Source of the DNA: CAYONM01 sp964405325
Lineage (GTDB): Bacteria; Planctomycetota; UBA11346
DNA length: 26,435 nucleotides
Direction: 5' to 3'
Assembly: GCA_964405325.1 (NCBI GenBank)
Contig: CAYONM010000027.1
Coordinates: 1 to 26,435 of the forward strand
In this document: positions 5,910-12,006 of the stretch, in pieces
Position numbering within the stretch: the first letter of the stretch is position 1
Layout of the letters: every line of letters starts with the position of its first letter
Program-made: the position numbers and the translations under genes
The notes under the pieces: model-generated
What the model was told of the DNA's origin: nothing
Seen by the model: only the letters and a program-made list of their open reading frames with translations
Databases searched by the model: none

Positions 5910-8228
5910 ATGCGGATATTGGCTTCGGTAGTGGCGGTAGCAGTTCTGACGGCAGGCATCCCGTTGCACGCCGCTGAGTCGGACGCACGCTTCGCCAAGG
6001 ATGACCAGATCCGGGAGATCCTGTCTGAAGCCGTACAGCAGTACCGGAGCGGACGTTTCGACGAAGCGGCGTTGCAGTTCCAAGCGGCCATCGACTTGGA
6101 TCCCGACAATCAACAGATTTTCGACTTTTATCTTCGCGTCGGTCCGCAGGGCCTGATGCAGATGCAGCAGCACGAGGAATTGGTCGATATTATCGATCGG
6201 GTCCTGGGACGCGCTCGCATCTATCAGGAAGGCTTGCGTCTGGATCCCAGTTATCATGAACAGCTGGTGCAGAAACTGCGCGGCACCGAGGAAGAGCGTC
6301 TGGTTGCAACGCATGAGCTGATCGCCATCGGGCCACGTGCCATTCCGACCCTGATGCATTATCTTGGCGACACCCGCCAGGATGAGATGCGGGTCTGGGT
6401 CCGGATTGTGTTGACCCGTATGGGGCATCGCGCTGTCCGGCCCTTGATCGCTGCGTTGGCAGCACCCGAGGCGCGGGTGGTGCAGACGGTCGCCGCGTTG
6501 CTGGCCGATGTCGGCGATGCGCGCGCCCTGCCAGAACTGCTGCGTCTGGCTGACACTCATGCCGATGAAACGGTTTGTCGAGTCGCCGCCAATGCGGTGG
6601 CGGCCATCACCCGAGTGATGGGCATTGGTCGTATCGATGATACGCCGGTACTGTTCTTCTCGGAGGCATTGCGCTATTTCCGTGAAGGTGGCGATGTTCG
6701 CGACGAGATGATCTCCAGCGAAGCCCTGCTTTGGGAGTGGGATGCGGCCAACACGACGGTACGTGCTGTTCAGGCTCCGCAGTATGCCTGGAATGAGCTG
6801 GTTGCTGAAGAAATGCTCTACCGCGCGGCGGAGCTGTATCCCGCGCAGAACGGCTACATGTCATTATTAACAGCGGTGCAAGCGGCGCAGTTGGTCGAAG
6901 CCAAGCAGCGTCTGCTTCTGGCGCGAGAGCAGACCATGCCGGTGGACGGTCCCGACCAGCAGCCGGCTGCCATCCAGGAACGCATCGCCGGTTTGGAGCA
7001 GGCCAACGATCGCGTGTTGATGGCCGGTGCTCGCAACCTCTGCCTGGCCACAAAGCAGGCCATTGTTGCCGAGCGTTACGATGTTGCTGTTGGCCTGATG
7101 GAACTGCTGCAGGACCCCTATCTGACTCGGGCCAAGGACATGCTCCCCTTGCCGCAGGAGGGACTGAGCGATGCCAAGCCAGGAAGCGTCCTGGTGGCCG
7201 CGCTCGACCATGGTCAGAAGCACATCCGGTATCAGGCAGCCATCACCCTGGCTCGTTTGGATCCTGGCTTCGGCTTTGCCGGCGCTGAAAAAGTAATGCC
7301 TTTGCTGGCTGAAGCGGTGGGCGAGTGGGGCATGCAGGTGGTGCTGCTGCTGGAGCCGGATTACCGTTATCGGAATGCTGCGGTGCGAGAGCTGGAGGAT
7401 CGTGGCTATCTGGTTGTGGTTGCTCGCGATGGGTTCGAGGCCCTGGCTCGCTTGGCCGAATCGCCGATCAAGGACGCCTTGATCGTCGCTGGTGATCTGA
7501 ATCCGGTGGCGTTGACCGACGTCGACAAGGTCGACATCGCCGAAAAGAGCGCGCCGACCCTGGTGGCCAAAATCAAAAGTCAGCAGCGTTGGACGGATTT
7601 GCCGGTGTTTATCAGTTTGCCGGAAGACGCCAAACTGGCGGCGGATGTTGAAACCGCCTTTACCGGACAGGTGGCCGGTTTCATGAACAAGCCCTACGAT
7701 GGCGCGGCGATGAATGATGTCATCACCCAAGTCACTGGTGAAGGGGCGACCAGCGAGTACAATCGCGACCGTCGTGAGGCCATTAGTTTGGCGGCGGTGC
7801 AGGCGCTCGCCAGCATCCAGCCCGGTACCACCACTTACAATATTGCTAATCAGCAGATGTTGGATGCCTTGGCTGACACCCTGGTGCAGCGGGCCGACAA
7901 CATTCGTATCGGCGCCTTGCGCGCCCTCGGTCAATTTGGCGCTGTACAGTACGCGCATCGCATCGCAGAAATCTACCTGGATCAGGAACAGGATCTCTCT
8001 GTTCCCCTCCGTATCGCCTTCATCGATTCATTGGGTCTGCTAGGCGTCGAGAGTGAGTTGACCACCCGCATCATGGGTCAGGCATTGGATCACGAGGACC
8101 TCGGAGTCCGTCGTGCTGCAGCCTCAGCCATCGGCCGTGCCAGCGGCCTGACGCCGGAAGCCCGTCTCGGCTTCCTGCAGCAGATGCGTGTCGATACTCG
8201 CACCATCGGCAACGGCATTTCCGACTAA
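5910..8228 (+). CDS. Secreted TPR/HEAT-repeat protein with an embedded degenerate receiver domain
   Basis: I do not recognise a named gene. The 772-aa product starts with a signal peptide (hydrophobic residues 4-18, likely cleavage near LHAAES). A TPR-like helix pair follows (about 35-75, ending AAIDLDPDN). HEAT-like repeats come next (about 95-230, with IGPRAIPTLMHYLGD and MGHRAVRPLIAALAAPEARVV), then a long helical middle. Residues about 475-605 look like a CheY-type receiver: VVLLLEPDYRYRN, GYLVVVARDGFEALARL, DALIVAGDLNP and GFMNKPYD. The conserved Lys is kept (K594), but the phosphoacceptor Asp position appears to be Gly528 (AGDLNP). More HEAT repeats end the protein. The start at 5910 has a strong site (TAGGAGG, 5 nt spacing). 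It is first of three co-oriented genes. The function is unknown; a scaffold in the cell envelope is my inference. Confidence 0.85.
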   Translation: MRILASVVAVAVLTAGIPLHAAESDARFAKDDQIREILSEAVQQYRSGRFDEAALQFQAAIDLDPDNQQIFDFYLRVGPQGLMQMQQHEELVDIIDRVLGRARIYQEGLRLDPSYHEQLVQKLRGTEEERLVATHELIAIGPRAIPTLMHYLGDTRQDEMRVWVRIVLTRMGHRAVRPLIAALAAPEARVVQTVAALLADVGDARALPELLRLADTHADETVCRVAANAVAAITRVMGIGRIDDTPVLFFSEALRYFREGGDVRDEMISSEALLWEWDAANTTVRAVQAPQYAWNELVAEEMLYRAAELYPAQNGYMSLLTAVQAAQLVEAKQRLLLAREQTMPVDGPDQQPAAIQERIAGLEQANDRVLMAGARNLCLATKQAIVAERYDVAVGLMELLQDPYLTRAKDMLPLPQEGLSDAKPGSVLVAALDHGQKHIRYQAAITLARLDPGFGFAGAEKVMPLLAEAVGEWGMQVVLLLEPDYRYRNAAVRELEDRGYLVVVARDGFEALARLAESPIKDALIVAGDLNPVALTDVDKVDIAEKSAPTLVAKIKSQQRWTDLPVFISLPEDAKLAADVETAFTGQVAGFMNKPYDGAAMNDVITQVTGEGATSEYNRDRREAISLAAVQALASIQPGTTTYNIANQQMLDALADTLVQRADNIRIGALRALGQFGAVQYAHRIAEIYLDQEQDLSVPLRIAFIDSLGLLGVESELTTRIMGQALDHEDLGVRRAAASAIGRASGLTPEARLGFLQQMRVDTRTIGNGISD

Positions 8229-8263
8229 ACGTACGCCCTTTCGAACCCGGGAGCTCAGGTTCC

Positions 8264-9154
8264 ATGAACACCATTACCAAGCTGATCGTCCTCATCAATC
8301 TGGCCCTTGCCTGCGTGTTTGCCGGCATGGTCTCCAGCTACTACGCCACCAGTGAAAACTGGAAACGTCGATGGAACGACGACACCACGCGCATGTCCGT
8401 GGCCATGACGAGTCTGGAAGACCGCACCAAGGACGAGAGTTTCAAGCGTCGAAATGCGGAGTTGGCCCTGGAGCGGAAGCTAGTTGACTATCACAGCCTG
8501 GAAGACGCCAAGACCTTGCTCGAGAGCACTTTGAAGCAGCGTGAAAGCGAGATGGCCAACAAGGACCTGCGCATTACGCAGCTGAACGACGATGTGCAGA
8601 CCAGGCAGAGCAGTCTGGCCTCCAAGGAAGAGTCCTTGGCCAAGGTGACCCAGCGTAATATGGAGCTGAACCATATCGCTCAGGTCAGCCGCGGCGTCGC
8701 TTTTCAGCTGAATGTCAAACTGGCCGAGTTGGAGGACGACCTCAACAACGCCAACCTCAAGCTCAGCAAGAGCGAGGAGGCGATCGCGTCGCTGGAAAGC
8801 GCCAAGAAGCGCCAAGGTGCCATGCTGCAGCTGGTTCAGGATCGCTATCCCCGCGTGTGGAGCGAGATCAATACCGAGCGTGCGGGTGTTGCCACCGTGG
8901 TGCAGGGGCTGGTTGCGGCGGTTCGTTCCAATCCGCAAGGAGCTCAGGATCTGGTCATGCTGACCGTTGGATCCGACGATCAGGTTCAGGAAGGCATGGA
9001 ATTCATCGTCTATCGTGGCGACCAGTACATCGTCAAGGTGCGCGCCAAGAAGGTCATGCCCGATATGACGGCTTGCTGGGTTCTGCCAGAGACCTGGAAT
9101 GCCAGCGGCATGGAAGTCCAAGAAGGCGACACTGCCCAGAACCGCTTATTCTAA
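8264..9154 (+). CDS. Membrane-anchored coiled-coil protein with C-terminal beta domain
   Basis: This 296-aa protein of unknown function has three visible parts. An N-terminal transmembrane helix or uncleaved signal anchor spans about residues 5-25 (LIVLINLALACVFAGMV). A long heptad-rich, highly charged coiled coil covers about 45-185. A compact C-terminal domain of about 80 residues follows, with the pattern LTVGSDDQVQEGMEFIVYRG and later EVQEGDTAQ. That pattern resembles small beta domains such as the FlgT C-terminal type, in which a Gly-rich turn and a terminal GD recur. The bulk should face the periplasm. It starts 35 nt after the HEAT-protein gene and is followed 24 nt later by a tiny membrane protein, so the three are probably one operon. 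It might organise the envelope, but nothing in the sequence proves this. Confidence 0.85.
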   Translation: MNTITKLIVLINLALACVFAGMVSSYYATSENWKRRWNDDTTRMSVAMTSLEDRTKDESFKRRNAELALERKLVDYHSLEDAKTLLESTLKQRESEMANKDLRITQLNDDVQTRQSSLASKEESLAKVTQRNMELNHIAQVSRGVAFQLNVKLAELEDDLNNANLKLSKSEEAIASLESAKKRQGAMLQLVQDRYPRVWSEINTERAGVATVVQGLVAAVRSNPQGAQDLVMLTVGSDDQVQEGMEFIVYRGDQYIVKVRAKKVMPDMTACWVLPETWNASGMEVQEGDTAQNRLF

Positions 9155-9178
9155 GGCCACGAGGGAAGGGAGTAACAC

Positions 9179-9322
9179 ATGGACGGCGAGAAGCTCTTGA
9201 TGTGGGCATCCATCGTGACTCTGATCGCCCTATTGGGTGGTGTCATGGTCAGCTGGAAGGGCCTGCAGGAATACAACGACCCCGTACTCAACGGCGAGGT
9301 GCAGCAGAATCCCTTCAAGTGA
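9179..9322 (+). CDS. Small one-TM protein (47 aa)
   Basis: This short gene begins MDGEKLLMWASIVTLIALLG and encodes 47 residues. It has a single hydrophobic helix (about residues 6-25), a Trp/Lys-bearing boundary (SWKGLQEYND) and a polar tail ending QQNPFK. A good ribosome binding site (GGAAGGGAG) precedes the ATG at 9179, with 6 nt between. It is third in the three-gene unit and lies just before a strong terminator, which supports it being real and translated. I see no known family. By position it may be an accessory subunit of the coiled-coil protein upstream. Confidence 0.75.
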   Translation: MDGEKLLMWASIVTLIALLGGVMVSWKGLQEYNDPVLNGEVQQNPFK

Positions 9323-9345
9323 TCTGCTGATGATTGAATGCCCAA

Positions 9346-9386
9346 CAACGAGTCCCGATGCGCAGCATCGGGACTCGTTTGTTTTT
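9346..9386 (+). terminator. Intrinsic terminator of the three-gene cassette
   Basis: A perfect 13-bp stem, CGAGTCCCGATGC (9349-9361) with GCATCGGGACTCG (9365-9377), has a 3-nt loop and is followed by TTTGTTTTT. It lies 26 nt after the stop of the 47-residue gene and closes the cassette that begins at 5910. Confidence 0.93.
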
Positions 9387-9399
9387 CCGTGACCTTGCT

Positions 9400-9428
9400 T
9401 TGACAGGATTTTTGTTGTCGGAAATATT
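9400..9428 (+). promoter_or_regulatory. Sigma70-type promoter for the NTF2-like gene
   Basis: A perfect TTGACA -35 box (9400-9405) is separated by 17 nt from AATATT (9423-9428, 4 of 6 to consensus). It lies just upstream of the gene starting at 9452 and directly after the terminator, so that gene has its own promoter. The expected transcription start is about 9435. Confidence 0.7.
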
Positions 9429-9440
9429 CACTTCCGACAA
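9415..9440. promoter_or_regulatory. Perfect 9-bp inverted repeat over the -10 box (putative operator)
   Basis: TTGTCGGAA (9415-9423) and TTCCGACAA (9432-9440) are exact inverse complements separated by 8 bp. The repeat covers the -10 box and the expected transcription start and ends at the Shine-Dalgarno sequence of the gene at 9452. Its size and place fit a dimeric repressor site; a 5' hairpin affecting translation is the alternative. No regulator gene lies next to it. Confidence 0.6.
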
Positions 9441-9451
9441 GGAGGATCGCG

Positions 9452-9832
9452 ATGGCTGTCGATGCGCGTGAAAAACTCGACCAATGGTTACATGCCGTCA
9501 ATCAGGCGGATGTAGCCCAAGTCTTGGCTTGCTATCAGGACGATGCGGTCCTGTTGCCGACCTTCAGCAATAAAAGCTTACGTGGTGAGGCTGGTCTGCG
9601 GGACTATTTTGAACGGCTTGGTTCTCGACCCAATCTTCGGGTCGAGTTGCACGACAAAACCTTGACCATCCAGTCGCTGGCTGGTGACGGCCATGCCCTG
9701 GGTGGTATCTACCGTTGGGGTTTTGAAGTGGACGGTGAAGACCTCAGCTTCGAGGCCCGTTTCACCTTCGTGCTCGATGGTGATGGTCTGATCGTTCATC
9801 ACCACAGTTCGCAGGTGCCGCGGATGTTGTAG
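9452..9832 (+). CDS. NTF2-like protein of the CaMKII-association-domain/SnoaL type
   Basis: A small cytoplasmic protein of 126 aa with an alpha+beta cone fold typical of the NTF2-like superfamily. The pattern is that of the CaMKII association-domain group. WLHAVNQADVAQVLACYQDDAVLLPT comes early, then GLRDYFERL, IYRWGF, ARFTFVLDGDG, and the diagnostic end HHHSSQVPRML. These proteins usually form ring oligomers; bacterial members have no agreed function, and some are linked to oxidoreductase-like small-molecule binding. The start at 9452 is secured by AAGGAGG with 6-nt spacing. It is transcribed alone from a near-consensus promoter overlapped by a perfect inverted repeat, so expression is likely regulated. 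It converges with the DUF1844 gene with only 8 nt between. Confidence 0.88.
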   Translation: MAVDAREKLDQWLHAVNQADVAQVLACYQDDAVLLPTFSNKSLRGEAGLRDYFERLGSRPNLRVELHDKTLTIQSLAGDGHALGGIYRWGFEVDGEDLSFEARFTFVLDGDGLIVHHHSSQVPRML

Positions 9833-9840
9833 GCACGGTT

Positions 9841-10107
9841 TCAGGAGGTCGCGTCTTCGGCTTCCTGGAGATGCCGTTTCAGATCGACCAACGCTGCTAC
9901 GAGGTAATCGTCTTCCTCTTGGCTGCGATTCCCTTCGGTCTTCTCTCGTAGAATATCCAAGAGTTGCACCGAGTAGCGGGCGAACGGCAGGTTCACCTCC
10001 CGTTTGCCGCTGTGGGGATTGGGGATTTTTCCCAGTTGCATCAGGGCTTGGCTGCCCAGGCCGCTGAGGAAATTCAGGAAAGAGGCTTCTGGGAGGGGGT
10101 CGCTCAT
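9841..10107 (-). CDS. DUF1844-family small protein
   Basis: An 88-aa protein matching the DUF1844 pattern: an N-terminal helix (SFLNFLSGLGSQALMQLGKIPNPHSGKREVNLPFA), then YSVQLLDILREKTEGN and an acidic stretch EEDDYLVAALVDLKR. The family is found in several GC-rich bacterial phyla and has no assigned function; it is often annotated only as a small soluble protein. I start at the ATG at 10107, where similarity begins. The frame stays open to 10368, but that part runs through perfect hairpins and a repeat element. A strong 13-bp hairpin ends 10 nt before the start codon, and its 3' arm (AAGGGTGG) is the only purine-rich site available. Translation might therefore depend on that structure. Confidence 0.82.
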   Translation of the reverse strand: MSDPLPEASFLNFLSGLGSQALMQLGKIPNPHSGKREVNLPFARYSVQLLDILREKTEGNRSQEEDDYLVAALVDLKRHLQEAEDATS

Positions 10108-10117
10108 GGGACGCAGC

Positions 10118-10151
10118 ACACCACCCTTGCCCTGACGAGCAAGGGTGGTGT
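10118..10151 (-). promoter_or_regulatory. Perfect 13-bp hairpin in the DUF1844 leader
   Basis: ACACCACCCTTGC (10118-10130) and GCAAGGGTGGTGT (10139-10151) form an exact inverted repeat with an 8-nt spacer, ending 10 nt before the DUF1844 start. No T-run follows on either strand, so it is not a classical terminator. A leader structure or a protein-binding palindrome is more likely. Confidence 0.5.
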
Positions 10152-10179
10152 TGGCTATTATCGTCGATTGTTCAGTGCT

Positions 10180-10329
10180 CTGTCCAAGCAACAAGGACGG
10201 GTATTGGTTTGTCTCGCACGGCGTCTGCTGCGTTGCGGAAGCCTCGAAATGGCGCTGCCATTCCTTCGGCTTTTGCGCCTTGCATCCACCGCACGATCCT
10301 GCACCTGCTCCACATTGTTGCTTGGACAG
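10180..10329. repeat. MITE-like element with 15-bp terminal inverted repeats
   Basis: CTGTCCAAGCAACAA (10180-10194) is repeated in exact inverse orientation as TTGTTGCTTGGACAG (10315-10329), enclosing 120 bp. The interior has no conserved coding content and matches a diverged copy near 12901-13063 (shared blocks CCTCGAAATG, GCCAT, GCAC). I found no target-site duplication and no transposase. The size and ends fit a non-autonomous mobile or dispersed repeat. Confidence 0.6.
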
Positions 10330-10479
10330 GGCAACAAACCGGGCGCCGCCCGGAACCCACGGGTTCAATTGTATCGGTCGGCGCCCAATTTTCGGCTTTT
10401 ATATCGAGGGGCAAGCCCCTCGGACCCCGAAGCGGAGCCCGCAAAAACAACTTTTTCTGCTCGAAGTTATTGCGGGCTC
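10315..10479 (-). other. Cluster of perfect hairpins (possible structured RNA)
   Basis: The 453-bp gap 10108-10560 contains no gene. Within it, four stems lie in 165 bp: GAGCCCGCAA/TTGCGGGCTC (10435-10444, 10470-10479), CGAGGGG/CCCCTCG around a four-base loop (10405-10422), GGGCGCCG/CGGCGCCC (10341-10348, 10379-10386) enclosing GAACCC/GGGTTC (10353-10366), and TTGTTGC/GCAACAA (10315-10321, 10331-10337). On the minus strand the second loop reads CUUG closed by G-C, a stable RNA tetraloop. The third stem competes with a local palindrome at 10339-10353. I cannot match it to a known RNA family. Confidence 0.4.
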
Positions 10480-10560
10480 AACTTCTAGTGGCGGCGAGGG
10501 CTTCCAGTCGACGCTGTGGCACTTGTTTGACACTCCTGGGGCGCATTGTTCCCCTCTGTG

Positions 10561-12006
10561 TCAGTGGAATCCAGGCAGATAATCGGCTTCGGTTTCGAAC
10601 ATTTCCAGGGTCATGTCGCGGATTTGGCGCGGTGTACAGCAGGCGGCCGTCAGCGGATCCAGCAGCAGGGCTTGGATGGCCGCTTCCTTGCTGCGTTCGA
10701 TGGCCGCCATGGCGCCCTGTTCGTAGTAGTACATGTGCGAGGCGCAGATGCCGGCCATGGGTACCGGTAGGCGGCCGACGATGCCCGGATGGATGCCATG
10801 AGCGTCGGCGGTGCAGTGGACTTCGACAATACCGTCGTGCGGCAGATTGGCGATGGCGGGGCCGCCGCCGCGCCAGTTGTTGGGAACGTTGCCGTGGAAG
10901 CGGAAGGGACTGTCCTTCTCGATGCCCTCGATGATCCAGGAGGCGTATTCCCAGCTGCGATCCCATTCGCAGGGCATCTCGCCGCGCAGCATGGCCAGGC
11001 GTTCTTCGTCGGCTTTGGCGCGCCAGCCCGGCCATTCGTCAGCATAGAAGCTGGATTGACCGCTGTAGCGAGCGCGGCAAAAGAAATCGATGTGCTCCTG
11101 GCTGGTGCGGTAATAGGGCAGGTATTCCGACAAATGGCCGCTGGATTCGGTGATGAAGGCGCCGAAATGCAGCATCATGTCTTTGCGCACTAGGTCGGAA
11201 TCTTCGATCTCCCCGTGCTTGCCGTAGACCTCGTTTTCGAAGCGCGCGCGTAGTTTGGGGTACAGGTCCTGCCCTTTGTGGACCAGCTTGGTCATCCACG
11301 CCAGGTGGTTGATGCCGGCGCAGTGCCATTCCAGCTCGTCGTAGGGTACGCCGGCCAGGGTGGCCAGGCGATTGCTGGTGCCCTGCACCGAGTGGCACAT
11401 GCCCAGTACCGTCATGCTGCTCTGTTTGGCCGCGGCCAGGCACATCATGCTCATGGGATTGGTGTAGTTGAGGATGATTGCTTCCGGGCACAGCCGTTCG
11501 CAGTCGGCGAGCACCTCCAGCCAGACGGGAATGGTCCGCAGGCCCTTGAACAAGCCACCGGGGCCGATGGTGTCACCAATGCATTGGTCGACGCCGTACT
11601 TGGTCGGGATGTCGTTGTCGAAGCGGACGCAGGCGGTGCCGGAGACTTCAATGCAATTGACGATGTAGTCGGTGCCGACCAGGACTTCGCCGCGATCGGT
11701 GCTGGCGCAGACGGACCAATGGTCGCTGCCGCCGAGTTGATCGATCACCTTGGCGATCAGTTTGGCCATGGTGTCCAGACGGCTGACGTCGATGTCCACC
11801 AAGTTGATGGTGCCGCCCTGGTTGCCCTCGATGCGCAGAATGTCGTTGACGACCCGTGGCGTGAAACCGGAACCAGCACCGAGCATGGTGACGGTAATGG
11901 GCCGCCGCATGCTGCCGGGCAGGCTGCGCTTGGTGGCGGATTTGGTGTGATCGGCGTGACCCTTGTCGTCGGCGACGCGGGTATCGATGTCGGTTGTCGT
12001 TGGCAT
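10561..12006 (-). CDS. Family 4 glycoside hydrolase, alpha-galactosidase-like (NAD+/metal dependent)
   Basis: GH4 enzymes cleave glycosides through NAD+-dependent oxidation-elimination with a divalent metal. From the ATG at 12006 the product has 481 aa. The Rossmann loop MLGAGSGFTP lies at about residues 41-50, followed by LNYTNPMSM (179-187), the metal-ligand motif MCHSVQG with C204 and H205, and GINHLAW (231-237). The CHS form of this motif is the one I associate with alpha-galactosidases, as opposed to CHE, CHG, CN(V/I)P or CDIP in other subgroups. The start is supported by an excellent AGGAGG, 7 nt upstream. About 34 extra residues precede the Rossmann fold; an internal ATG at residue 33 is the alternative. 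The reading frame is open upstream into an SDR-like domain with no stop, so a fused product is also possible. Confidence 0.9.
   Translation of the reverse strand: MPTTTDIDTRVADDKGHADHTKSATKRSLPGSMRRPITVTMLGAGSGFTPRVVNDILRIEGNQGGTINLVDIDVSRLDTMAKLIAKVIDQLGGSDHWSVCASTDRGEVLVGTDYIVNCIEVSGTACVRFDNDIPTKYGVDQCIGDTIGPGGLFKGLRTIPVWLEVLADCERLCPEAIILNYTNPMSMMCLAAAKQSSMTVLGMCHSVQGTSNRLATLAGVPYDELEWHCAGINHLAWMTKLVHKGQDLYPKLRARFENEVYGKHGEIEDSDLVRKDMMLHFGAFITESSGHLSEYLPYYRTSQEHIDFFCRARYSGQSSFYADEWPGWRAKADEERLAMLRGEMPCEWDRSWEYASWIIEGIEKDSPFRFHGNVPNNWRGGGPAIANLPHDGIVEVHCTADAHGIHPGIVGRLPVPMAGICASHMYYYEQGAMAAIERSKEAAIQALLLDPLTAACCTPRQIRDMTLEMFETEADYLPGFH

Noticed and set aside
6867..7958. Long open frame (363 codons) on the minus strand inside the HEAT-protein gene
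   Set aside because: It has no family motif and low-complexity His/Gln content, and lies wholly antisense to a well-supported gene with its own strong ribosome site.
10108..10368. N-terminal extension of the DUF1844 ORF
   Set aside because: It translates the hairpin leader and the MITE-like element; DUF1844 similarity begins only at the ATG at 10107.
10435..10481. attC-like integron site (GCTCAAC fits RYYYAAC)
   Set aside because: No matching GTTRRRY lies at the right distance, and no integrase gene or cassette array is present.
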